Shown: piece after piece, positions 1 through 7,536 of the stretch
How positions within the stretch are numbered: the first letter of the stretch is position 1
How the letters are laid out: every line of letters begins with the position of its first letter
Assembly: GCA_945787485.1 (NCBI GenBank)
Contig: CALZHV010000012.1
Location: forward strand, 1-22,291
Direction of reading: 5' to 3'
DNA from: an uncultured Lachnospiraceae bacterium
GTDB lineage: Bacteria; Bacillota; Clostridia; Lachnospirales; Lachnospiraceae
Length of the DNA stretch: 22,291 nt
Translations under genes and position numbers: made by a program
The notes under the pieces: model-generated
What the model saw: only the letters and a program-made list of their open reading frames with translations
What the model was told of the DNA's origin: nothing
The model's database searches: none

Positions 1-2088
1 TCCGTCTACTATCTTTTCCTCATCTTCATTGTAAATCACACCATATTTTTGAAGTTTTATCTGCCCTGTTACAACTCTTTTGTCTACCAGTTCAAAACAC
101 AGCTTAGACGGATTATTTACCGCACTGTCCTTATCAATTGTGAATATAATATCCTCGACCGGCAAATAGCCTTCCGGAACCGTAGTCTCTTTCAAAACAT
201 AAGTCCCGTATTTAAGATTTATACTTTTGGCATAACCATTTGCATCCGTAAATAGCTCCTTGCAGTTACTTTCACCGCTCATAATATCTGATGTTCCAAA
301 TACAAGATCAACGGCTTTTCTTTCATCCCATATATATAACCCATTTTCATCTTTTTTTAGTTCATCCAATCTGCATGCCATAAAGCCGGCATGTTCTATA
401 GGTTTTTTCTTTTTATCATCTTGTGCATCATCGGTTTTATATATTTCAAACGGTGCCACCGGAACTTCATCCACAGTAACAGGATTACAAATTACAATAT
501 CCGGTTCTTTCTTATCCCTTGTTATTTTCGTTATGAATACATTTCCATTCACTAAATATCCTTTTGGCGCTTCAATTTCAGTTATTATTAAAGTTCCCAA
601 TGGCAAAACTGCTTTATTGCCTGCATAATATAATTTGTCAGAATCTTCCGTAAGATATTTTTCATCATATAACACTATTCCGTTTTTATCAGATTTAAAA
701 TGCCAGACTCTTTCAGGCTCAACATTTTCAAAATCGCTTTTCTTTCCTGTTATCGTATCGTAATACTTTATTTCAAATACTGCATCTGAAACAGGACTGT
801 CATCTACGGCATCCTTTTTGCAAACGATCAACCCACCGTCATAATACAATGGAATTTCCTTAAATTCTTTTTGAATCACCACATCCTGTGTTGTCTTTGC
901 CTTTATTGTCACCTTGTTTATCGTATCATCCACCTTGTACCCCTTTGGAGCCTCAACCTCCCTTAAGTAATATGTACCCGGCATGATTTTTTCTGAATAT
1001 GCCTCACCATTGTCATCTGTAAAAAGCTCATATTTTCTATTTTTGTCAAGCTGTGCATCAAGACTGTTTTCATACAAACAATACAAGGCATTTTTAAGTG
1101 TGTACGCACCGTCAAGTTTTTTTGTAAGCTCAGGATAAGCGGATGTCTTTTTAATTTTTAATGCACCATACACATTTTGCCATTCAAAGGAAATACCTGT
1201 TACAGCCTGTCTTGGTGCAGGTTCTAGGTGTATGAGCCGTTGGACAGAATCATTAATTGTAAATAATAAGCATCTGTACGCCTGCTCGTTACATGTCAAT
1301 TCACCCGAAGAAAATTTATCAGTATTATCCATATCAGCCGACAAATAAAAAACGGTACCTCCATATATTTGGGCTTCATTTTTAAATGCCTGATTATTGG
1401 TAACATCATGCAGCACAACTCCATTTGGCAATGGTATTGTAACAGATAATCTTCCGTCTCCGTTTAAAGTTATATATTCTGTTTTTTGCTTATTTCCTTC
1501 AATTGATACCTTCGGTCTCTTTGTGGAAAATTCCAGATTATATTTAGGCGGCTCAGGTTGTTGCAGCACCCAGTTATAAAACAACTCACAATCACTATAT
1601 AACGGCTCAGTCGGATAATTATATACATAAGACAAAGCCAGCGATGTTGCTACAATTCCGTAGCTTTCATTGTTGTTAAAGCCACTCCACTGTCCAGGTC
1701 CGCCCCAACCGTAATACATAATTTTCGTACATATGTCACTCGGAAATACATTAACACTGCTGCATATCGAATTTTCTACAGGTGTCTGTACTTTATGTTG
1801 CACACAAAAAGCATTTAAGTCTTTTCTTCCGAGACTTACAGGTGTTTTTATAATAAACTTTCCAACCGTACTATATCCATATTTTACATTTTTTGCATAT
1901 GATACATAATAATCTGCGTCCGCAACCAGCTCACGAGGTAACGGTTCTCCTATTTCTTCTGTTTCAATCATTCTTATCTCAGACACATTGTGCTTTGCTT
2001 TAGCAATGTTCAGACTTATATTCACCGAAAAAAGAAGAACACAGGTCAGCACAAGAATCCTTTTTATGTAATTATAAATATTTTTCAT
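1..2088 (-). CDS. Secreted thioester/SpaA-like (Cna-B repeat) surface adhesin, C-terminus missing
   Basis: Open to the left edge, so 696 codons are visible and the C-terminus (an LPxTG signal or other anchor) is unseen. The N-terminus is a signal peptide: basic MKNIYNYIKR, then a hydrophobic core ending near AKA. Residues about 60-180 resemble a thioester domain (FCVQHK with Cys95, then a YYGWGGPG segment). Three prealbumin-like SpaA/Cna-B repeats start near residues 306, 418 and 545, and a fourth near 680. The first three each have a Lys-containing first strand (IKKT, CKKD, YKTD), a Glu in the LREVEAP / ITEIEAP / LKETTVP motif, and PxGY after it, as in domains that form Lys-Asn isopeptide bonds. 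I infer a wall-exposed adhesin or pilin-associated protein. It is the last visible gene of the Tad operon, 38 bp after the FHA gene. ATG at 2088 has AGGG five bases upstream; in-frame ATGs at 2091 and 2109 are alternatives. Confidence 0.85.
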   Translation of the reverse strand, partial: MKNIYNYIKRILVLTCVLLFSVNISLNIAKAKHNVSEIRMIETEEIGEPLPRELVADADYYVSYAKNVKYGYSTVGKFIIKTPVSLGRKDLNAFCVQHKVQTPVENSICSSVNVFPSDICTKIMYYGWGGPGQWSGFNNNESYGIVATSLALSYVYNYPTEPLYSDCELFYNWVLQQPEPPKYNLEFSTKRPKVSIEGNKQKTEYITLNGDGRLSVTIPLPNGVVLHDVTNNQAFKNEAQIYGGTVFYLSADMDNTDKFSSGELTCNEQAYRCLLFTINDSVQRLIHLEPAPRQAVTGISFEWQNVYGALKIKKTSAYPELTKKLDGAYTLKNALYCLYENSLDAQLDKNRKYELFTDDNGEAYSEKIMPGTYYLREVEAPKGYKVDDTINKVTIKAKTTQDVVIQKEFKEIPLYYDGGLIVCKKDAVDDSPVSDAVFEIKYYDTITGKKSDFENVEPERVWHFKSDKNGIVLYDEKYLTEDSDKLYYAGNKAVLPLGTLIITEIEAPKGYLVNGNVFITKITRDKKEPDIVICNPVTVDEVPVAPFEIYKTDDAQDDKKKKPIEHAGFMACRLDELKKDENGLYIWDERKAVDLVFGTSDIMSGESNCKELFTDANGYAKSINLKYGTYVLKETTVPEGYLPVEDIIFTIDKDSAVNNPSKLCFELVDKRVVTGQIKLQKYGVIYNEDEEKIVDG

Positions 2089-2126
2089 CATATCCCTCTT
2101 TCTTTTCATTTTTCATCCTGCAATTT

Positions 2127-3053
2127 TTAAGCAACATAAAATTCCTCATTTGCAAAAGCAATAACATCTCCCGGCTTAAGCTTCACCTCACTGAGTGCCT
2201 TTAGCTTAACTGCATTTACAAACGTACCATTTGTCGAATTTTTATCCTGTATGTATATTTGATTTTCTTTCAGATAAATGCATGCATGAATTCGGCTTAT
2301 CTGTTGTGATGCAATGTGATAATCAGCTTCCGAAGCCTCTCTTCCGACAATAATCTGCCTTTGTTGCCCACCGATTTCAATACTTTCAAGTTCTCCGTTA
2401 CTTAAAGGTATAATTTCTCTTGTAACGCTTATTTCTTTAATGTCATTTATCTGTTTTGTGCTTTCAAAAATATTTATTTTGGTTTTTTGATTTGATTTTT
2501 TGTAAGAATTAACATCTTTTTGAAATATAGACATTTCGAATTTTTCTGAACATACCAGCTCATATAAATTATACATATACTCTAATCCGGTTCTGTCATT
2601 ATGATTGTAAATTTTCATTATATCTTCTATAAAGGACTTCATTTGAAGTCTTAAATTTTTGTTATAACCCGGTACATTTATCATTACGATATTTTCATTT
2701 GCCGAATCATAAAACATATATTCCGGAACAAAAACAATATCGTTTGCATCAAGCAGATATTTTTTTTGCTTTTCAACTGTTTTGCACAGACTCTTCATAA
2801 TCTGCTGCAATATAATTCCGTCCGGTTTTTTAACTTTAAACATACGATTTAAAATGTATCTTGAGCTTACATTATAATGTACACATATCAATTCATTTAC
2901 TACAGCATAATCCATTTTTAAAAGTCCCGGAATATCATTCGCCTGAAGCATCTTCAGCCTGTACAGCATCCCGTCTTTCTCTAATTTTTTCGACGGACCC
3001 AAATTTATTTCTAAAACGTTATATATATCCTTAGTCCGATATGATATCTCCAT
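2127..3053 (-). CDS. FHA-domain protein of the Tad locus (DUF6382-like N-terminus)
   Basis: 308 residues. The C-terminus (about 234-305) is a clear forkhead-associated domain: VGRE near its start, SRIHA, then NSTNGTFVN, carrying the conserved Gly-Arg, Ser, His and Asn that bind phosphothreonine peptides. The first 170 or so residues have the character of the DUF6382 domain that often precedes FHA in clostridial proteins; that assignment is from memory of the family. There is no signal peptide, so it should be cytoplasmic. ATG at 3053 is preceded by GGAGGTGG, and the start lies inside the upstream TadE-like gene (23-nt overlap), so the two are probably translationally coupled. A longer reading from 3122 exists but lacks a ribosome binding site. 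By analogy it may read the phosphorylation state of a pilus component. No Ser/Thr kinase or phosphatase lies in the window. Confidence 0.85.
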   Translation of the reverse strand: MEISYRTKDIYNVLEINLGPSKKLEKDGMLYRLKMLQANDIPGLLKMDYAVVNELICVHYNVSSRYILNRMFKVKKPDGIILQQIMKSLCKTVEKQKKYLLDANDIVFVPEYMFYDSANENIVMINVPGYNKNLRLQMKSFIEDIMKIYNHNDRTGLEYMYNLYELVCSEKFEMSIFQKDVNSYKKSNQKTKINIFESTKQINDIKEISVTREIIPLSNGELESIEIGGQQRQIIVGREASEADYHIASQQISRIHACIYLKENQIYIQDKNSTNGTFVNAVKLKALSEVKLKPGDVIAFANEEFYVA

Positions 3054-3411
3054 ATATTTGCCACCTCCGTAATCGATTCGTACATTTATCAATCTCCATA
3101 CAATATTCTTTACCATCAGCATAAACAGTAAGCTTCCCGTGACTTTTTTTTACTGAAACATCAATTTCATTATCTAAGACAGACGCTGATTTTATTTCAT
3201 TCTCAATATTTTGTTTTATTATACGTTCTTCTTCATTCCGACAATATTTATACATATTTTCATAAATTGTTCCCTGAACTATCCCGTCATCCATACATGC
3301 AAGAAATAACATAATTATCATAAATACTATTGCGATTATAATCGGCATAATAAAACACATTTCAAGTGTTGTACTCCCCCGGTTTGCTTCATTTTCAATT
3401 TGATTTTTCAT
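3031..3411 (-). CDS. TadE-like minor pilin / pilus assembly protein
   Basis: 126 residues. A short polar start is followed by RGSTTLEMCFIMP and a long hydrophobic helix (about residues 18-40). This is the TadE signature: a prepilin-like leader with a Glu five residues after the Gly, then Pro at the start of the membrane segment. The remaining 85 residues would lie outside the membrane. It is smaller than many TadE proteins but fits the TadE-like class seen in Clostridia. ATG at 3411 has GGAG about ten bases upstream. It follows the larger TadE-like gene by 80 bp and overlaps the FHA gene. Family membership is secure from the leader and context; the exact role (minor subunit or initiator) is inferred. 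Confidence 0.8.
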   Translation of the reverse strand: MKNQIENEANRGSTTLEMCFIMPIIIAIVFMIIMLFLACMDDGIVQGTIYENMYKYCRNEEERIIKQNIENEIKSASVLDNEIDVSVKKSHGKLTVYADGKEYCMEIDKCTNRLRRWQIYGDIISD

Positions 3412-3491
3412 ATTTTAATTTTCTCCATGTCATTTTGCTTATAAAATATTAATGATGTCTCTATCACTTTACATATAATGAGCCTTATTTG

Positions 3492-4226
3492 TTATCTTGT
3501 GCACCTCGAACACCCTCCGACTCCCGGTATGCTGCTTAATCGCACACGTCTTACTGTTCTCTTTAATCCTGAACACGAAGAACTATAATGATATTTTTCT
3601 CCCTGCTCCGTAACAATCACAAAATCCTTTTTGTCCTTTCCTTTTGCGCAAAATTCACATGCCGTATACTTGCGTGCAACGGCATTTTTGTAACTGACAT
3701 TCTTTTTAGACAATGAAAGATGTGTGCAGCTCCTGCTAATATGATAAACATCCATATTTTCTGTTACAAAAACATATTTATCCTCTGTCTCATTGCCAGT
3801 ACCGTATATTTTGTCAAAGCCTACATAACAACGCTGCTGAATTTCATAAGTTTTTATTTTTTCAAAATTATTTATTAATGGCACATTTATAATAGTTGTG
3901 TAGGAAACCTTCAGATGCAGCATATGCTCATCATCAATATAACTGCCTAAAAAGCTTATTCCTGAACATCCGTTTTTAATATATGCTTCAAGCAAATCCT
4001 TATCATCGATATATCTTCTAAGCACTATTGACGGTGTTATAAGACATTCCTCTTTTATGTATGCCTGTTCAGCAACATATTCACTACATTCAACAGCAGC
4101 TTCATATATTTTACCTTCGGCAAGCTTGCACATGCCCATATGATATAATGCAATCATTGCAAATATAAATATTGGCATTGCAAGTGTTGCTTCAATCGTT
4201 GCAGTTCCTTTATTTCTATTTATCAT
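3492..4226 (-). CDS. TadE-like minor pilin with duplicated Cys-rich C-terminal module
   Basis: 244 residues from ATG at 4226. The N-terminus NKGTATIEATLAMP plus a hydrophobic helix (about 17-35) is a TadE/pseudopilin leader. The middle (about 40-150) is an unremarkable extracytoplasmic region. The tail has two related modules: YH-x4-C-x22-C-x2-C (Cys167, 190, 193) and YH-x4-C-x20-C-x2-C (Cys218, 239, 242), each preceded by a VxVTE strand. The spacing suggests a small Zn- or disulfide-stabilised fold. The start is uncertain: the ATG has no Shine-Dalgarno of its own but overlaps the stop of a 14-codon mini-ORF as ATGA. The in-frame TTG at 4304 also lacks one and would put a charged stretch before the leader, so I prefer 4226. 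A 20-bp inverted repeat lies just upstream. Confidence 0.82.
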   Translation of the reverse strand: MINRNKGTATIEATLAMPIFIFAMIALYHMGMCKLAEGKIYEAAVECSEYVAEQAYIKEECLITPSIVLRRYIDDKDLLEAYIKNGCSGISFLGSYIDDEHMLHLKVSYTTIINVPLINNFEKIKTYEIQQRCYVGFDKIYGTGNETEDKYVFVTENMDVYHISRSCTHLSLSKKNVSYKNAVARKYTACEFCAKGKDKKDFVIVTEQGEKYHYSSSCSGLKRTVRRVRLSSIPGVGGCSRCTR

Positions 4227-4243
4227 AATATTTTTTTGATAAT

Positions 4244-4325
4244 CTGCCTTAATATCCCCTGCCTCATATGGTCTGCACCGGAGAGGGTTTTTTATTATGG
4301 GCAAAGGCAGGAGTTATTAAGACAG
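4244..4325. repeat. Inverted repeat, 20-bp arms, in the spacer before the Cys-rich TadE-like gene
   Basis: Arms at 4244-4263 and 4306-4325 are complementary over 20 bp. As minus-strand RNA they give one A-A mismatch and two G-U pairs. The loop of 42 nt holds the mini-ORF start. There is no T-run next to either arm, so it does not look like an intrinsic terminator. It could be an mRNA processing or stability element that sets the relative amounts of the proteins encoded on either side. Confidence 0.7.
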
Positions 4326-4340
4326 ACTATCGTGTTACTA

Positions 4341-5834
4341 TTAATATCCGTCCTCCTCTCTAACAAAAAATGTTTTGTTTTTATAATCAATTTCATAGCT
4401 TGCATCAATTGCAACAAGCGAATTTTTTATTCTAAAGTTTTCCTCATACTGACACGCATTTAATTGCATAATATCCAGCATTCTGTAATGCAATTTTGTA
4501 GCATGCATAGACATAAGTATCATGAGATAATCCTCATAGCAAAGACCAAGCAAATCCTCATCACATTCCGAGTCAAGAGACTCTTCGATATTTTGAAGAT
4601 CCGTAATCCAATTATCTTTATTCTTAACAAAAGACATTCTTTTGCCCTTTAACAGCATTTTCACATCTGCCATTGCTTCCGCAAACGACCATGCACCTGT
4701 AATCAAAACCTCTGTAAGCTCCGGCGGAATACCGGTAGCGGCTGCAATTGCGATTGATACAACTTCTATCTCTTCCTGCTTTTGACTGTCATTTAGCAGG
4801 TATACGAAATCAATTGGAAATCTTATTAATATTAGCTGACTGACAACATATTCCATATTGTCATAATCACTTTTTCTTCCTCCTATCAAATACTCCATTT
4901 CGCACTTAAAAACAGTATCTTCATTTACATTCTGATTTGTGGCACAATTAAATACATTCCTTGCATATACAATTTCCGTTCCGGCTGACTTGAGATTATC
5001 TACCCATTTATCATTGGTTGTAAGCAGCTTTTTCAAAAAATAAATGCTGTCAAAATCATAGTTTATATCTTCCTCAGACTCACCAAACGTAACTGTAAAA
5101 TCTCTTGACGGGACTTCACTTATATCAACTGTTTCTGCTGAAATATCCATTTTCGCAGGCTTAACAAACATCAAAAAGCCAGTGCGTGTAACTCTTTTTA
5201 AAAAATCTCTCGGGTCTTCTATTACTGTAGCAGTTTCATTATTTTTATCATTTATATCATTTTCTATTTTTTCATTATTTTCCTTTTTTTCGTCATTTTC
5301 ATCATATTTAGCATTTTCCGCGTTATTTTCGATTTGTTCTTCCGACTCGAAATTGTCTAACGAATCCAACACTTCTTTATCTAATTCGCCATCCTTGCCA
5401 TTTGTAGCAGTTAAAATCTTATCAATACTATAATCAACAACTACATATGACATATATTCGTCTATCTGATTTTTCAAGCCTTCCGCCTTGTTGTCACCTA
5501 TAAACGTTCCTTCATTTAAGCTCACTGAGGATACAATGAATTGATTGCCAAGATTTTTCTGAAGCTGTTTCTCCATTATCTGCTCTAAGAATGCTTCTCC
5601 TTTTCCACCACAGTTTTTATCGAGAAGAAGAATATGATATTTTTCAAAAATATAATTGTTATACTGCGCCTTTGCACTTGATATAGTTCCTCTTGCAGAC
5701 ATAGCAGATTTCGATTTGGCATTATATATATTAATGATTTGATAGAATGTACCCACAAGAATAACCATTCCGCTTATCAAGAGGCACAAAAAAATTGAAA
5801 CCTTCCCTGAATTATTATTTTTTTTATTTTTCAT
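4341..5834 (-). CDS. TadG-like pilus-associated protein (DUF5702 type)
   Basis: 497 residues. A basic Lys/Asn-rich start leads to GKVSIFLCLLISGMVILVG, a single membrane helix at about 12-34 of the kind found in TadG/TadE-like proteins. The rest is a large extracytoplasmic domain. Residues about 150-205 are a low-complexity, acidic Asn/Glu-rich stretch, probably a flexible linker, between a first region (about 40-145) and a second globular region (about 205-490). I recognise the general form of DUF5702 proteins encoded in clostridial Tad loci; no catalytic motif is visible. ATG at 5834 has GAGG eight bases upstream. It follows the Flp pilin gene by 34 bp and precedes the Cys-rich TadE-like gene after a 114-bp spacer. 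It is probably a minor component or tip/anchor protein, which is inference. Confidence 0.75.
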   Translation of the reverse strand: MKNKKNNNSGKVSIFLCLLISGMVILVGTFYQIINIYNAKSKSAMSARGTISSAKAQYNNYIFEKYHILLLDKNCGGKGEAFLEQIMEKQLQKNLGNQFIVSSVSLNEGTFIGDNKAEGLKNQIDEYMSYVVVDYSIDKILTATNGKDGELDKEVLDSLDNFESEEQIENNAENAKYDENDEKKENNEKIENDINDKNNETATVIEDPRDFLKRVTRTGFLMFVKPAKMDISAETVDISEVPSRDFTVTFGESEEDINYDFDSIYFLKKLLTTNDKWVDNLKSAGTEIVYARNVFNCATNQNVNEDTVFKCEMEYLIGGRKSDYDNMEYVVSQLILIRFPIDFVYLLNDSQKQEEIEVVSIAIAAATGIPPELTEVLITGAWSFAEAMADVKMLLKGKRMSFVKNKDNWITDLQNIEESLDSECDEDLLGLCYEDYLMILMSMHATKLHYRMLDIMQLNACQYEENFRIKNSLVAIDASYEIDYKNKTFFVREEDGY

Positions 5835-5868
5835 ATTCTTCTTCCTCTTTTCATCTGTTTAAAATCAG

Positions 5869-6036
5869 CTAATTATATATATCCTTTGCATCTCTGTTTA
5901 TATTTTTCCAGATTGCATTTACAAGGCTTGTTATTTGATTTCTAAAGATAGCAACTATACTAATCAGAACGATTATTATAAGAATTATTTCTACGGCACC
6001 CATGCCATCTTCAGACTGCATAAATGTTTTAATCAT
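5869..6036 (-). CDS. flp: Flp-type (type IVb) major pilin
   Basis: A 55-residue gene. The translation starts MIKTFMQSEDGMGAVEIILI, continues with a hydrophobic helix rich in Ile/Val to about residue 31, then an amphipathic tail ending KDIYN. It has the type IVb prepilin form: Gly13 before the hydrophobic segment, Glu16 in the +3 region of the GAVE motif, and a short total length. TadV would cleave after Gly13, leaving a mature pilin of about 42 residues. The Shine-Dalgarno AAGGAGG with 6-nt spacing is the strongest in the operon, as expected for the most abundant subunit. It lies between tadC and the TadG-like gene, with short spacers on both sides. Confidence 0.9.
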   Translation of the reverse strand: MIKTFMQSEDGMGAVEIILIIIVLISIVAIFRNQITSLVNAIWKNINRDAKDIYN

Positions 6037-6082
6037 AAGCGCCCTCCTTATTCACGTATTGTTTTTTAAACAATTTTTTCAT

Positions 6083-7465
6083 TTAAAATGACATCATCGC
6101 AGGTGTCATTATAGTTATCAAAACGACACATAGCAGAATCATCATAGGTGCAAGCATTTTTGTTGATGCTTCCTCACCTTTTCGCTTTGCGTATTCTTTT
6201 TTAGCACGTAAAGACTCATTAATTTCTTCCTCCATTAAGTGTCTGATGTCTTTTGTACCTTTTACAAGGTTCTGGCTTATTCTGCTCATCAAACGACTAT
6301 ATTCGGGAACGGAAAGATAAACACCCAGTTTTTCATAGCATATTGCTTCATCACAGCCGGCATTAATCAGGTTTAAGGTATATTCAATCTCATTGGTTAA
6401 ATAGCATTTTTCAGACTCTTTAACGTACATATGCAAGCTTTGTTTTATAGTCATTCCGGAGCCAATATACAACCACAAATGATTTACAAAATCAGGATAT
6501 TTACTGAGTAATTCATTTTTGATTTCATTCACTTCTTCATCAAGCCTACGATTCCTTAAACAGACAATTGACACACTGATAAGAAAACCTATCACTAATA
6601 TCTTGATATCTGTTTTTTCATCTTTGCTGTTTACGCTTACCTGTATATCTCCGACTTTATCAGGAAGAACAAATTGCATTTCCTGCCTGTAGCTTTCCTC
6701 TATTTTATTTATTTCTTCCTCTGCAGCTTCAAAAGATGTCTTCATTTTCTTAATCAAAGTAACGTTATAATCCTTTGACACTTCATAGCTTTCATATACA
6801 ACAGTTGCGGTTATTACAACCTTCAATTTATCCGGTATGTTATCCCAATCTACCCTGCCGGTTGATGAAATGTATTCAGGGTAATCAGTACTCCATACAA
6901 TCCCAAGCAAACCGGACTCATCATATTCATCAAATTGCATATCCTCGCATATATAGTGGTTTATTTCATCTTTATACAGCCTTTTTTCAATATTCTGAAA
7001 TATCCTGTCCGCCTTAGTTAAAAATTCTTTTTCTGTATAAATTTTTGGTTCACATATCAATTGAATTTCCGTTGTTTCATCATCTTCCATCAATTTTATA
7101 TCAACATTCTTTTCAAAACCTTCTGCATTGTCCCTTGTTATAAGATTGGTATTGTCATTATCAAATCTTCCTGCCACGGCAGAAAACATAATTAACAATC
7201 CCGTAGCCAACATAGCATAAACAACCAGATTTATATTTTTAACTAAATGTTTTTTTGCAAGGATAGATATTTCATCATTTGAAGCAACATTTTTTCTGCG
7301 TATTTTATTTGCTGTTTTTTCAACGTTAATTCTGCTTTCTAACAGATTAAACAAAACTATTCCGATGTCGCCTTTCTGAGTGTCCTTATATTTGCTACAG
7401 TTTATTCTGCTTACAATAAACAGCGCAAAGATAATAATCACCATTATCATTCCGATATAAAACAT
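6083..7465 (-). CDS. tadC: TadC-like platform protein with an inserted Ig-like ectodomain
   Basis: 460 residues, against roughly 300 for a usual TadC. Hydrophobic helices lie at about 3-20, 79-97, 287-303 and 437-455. Residues 316-455 form the type II secretion F-type domain (a helical stretch with SGMTIKQSL and an ALN-like NLINAGCDE segment), which binds the ATPase side of the platform. Between helices two and three is a soluble, acidic region (about 98-286). Its part at 188-238 (GIVWSTDYPEYISSTGRV, then VVITATV and DYNVTL) reads like an atrophied bacterial Ig domain. Charge distribution puts 21-78 and 304-436 in the cytoplasm and the insert outside. ATG at 7465 follows GGGGA. It lies 71 bp after tadB and 46 bp before flp. 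Confidence 0.85.
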   Translation of the reverse strand: MFYIGMIMVIIIFALFIVSRINCSKYKDTQKGDIGIVLFNLLESRINVEKTANKIRRKNVASNDEISILAKKHLVKNINLVVYAMLATGLLIMFSAVAGRFDNDNTNLITRDNAEGFEKNVDIKLMEDDETTEIQLICEPKIYTEKEFLTKADRIFQNIEKRLYKDEINHYICEDMQFDEYDESGLLGIVWSTDYPEYISSTGRVDWDNIPDKLKVVITATVVYESYEVSKDYNVTLIKKMKTSFEAAEEEINKIEESYRQEMQFVLPDKVGDIQVSVNSKDEKTDIKILVIGFLISVSIVCLRNRRLDEEVNEIKNELLSKYPDFVNHLWLYIGSGMTIKQSLHMYVKESEKCYLTNEIEYTLNLINAGCDEAICYEKLGVYLSVPEYSRLMSRISQNLVKGTKDIRHLMEEEINESLRAKKEYAKRKGEEASTKMLAPMMILLCVVLITIMTPAMMSF

Positions 7466-7536
7466 GTTTTCCCCAATAACCCGTTTTGCACATATTGCGT
7501 CCGGATTAATTCCTTTCTATTTATTTTTTTCATAAT

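Noticed and set aside
260..628. 122-codon open frame on the plus strand
   Set aside because: Antisense to the third SpaA-like repeat region of the adhesin, which gives clear domain motifs on the minus strand.
4227..4304. N-terminal extension of the Cys-rich TadE-like gene from TTG 4304
   Set aside because: No Shine-Dalgarno, it runs through the inverted repeat, and it would place a long charged stretch before the prepilin leader.
5182..5433. Ser/Phe-rich plus-strand frame suggestive of a repeat protein
   Set aside because: It is the complement of the acidic Asn/Glu linker of the TadG-like gene.
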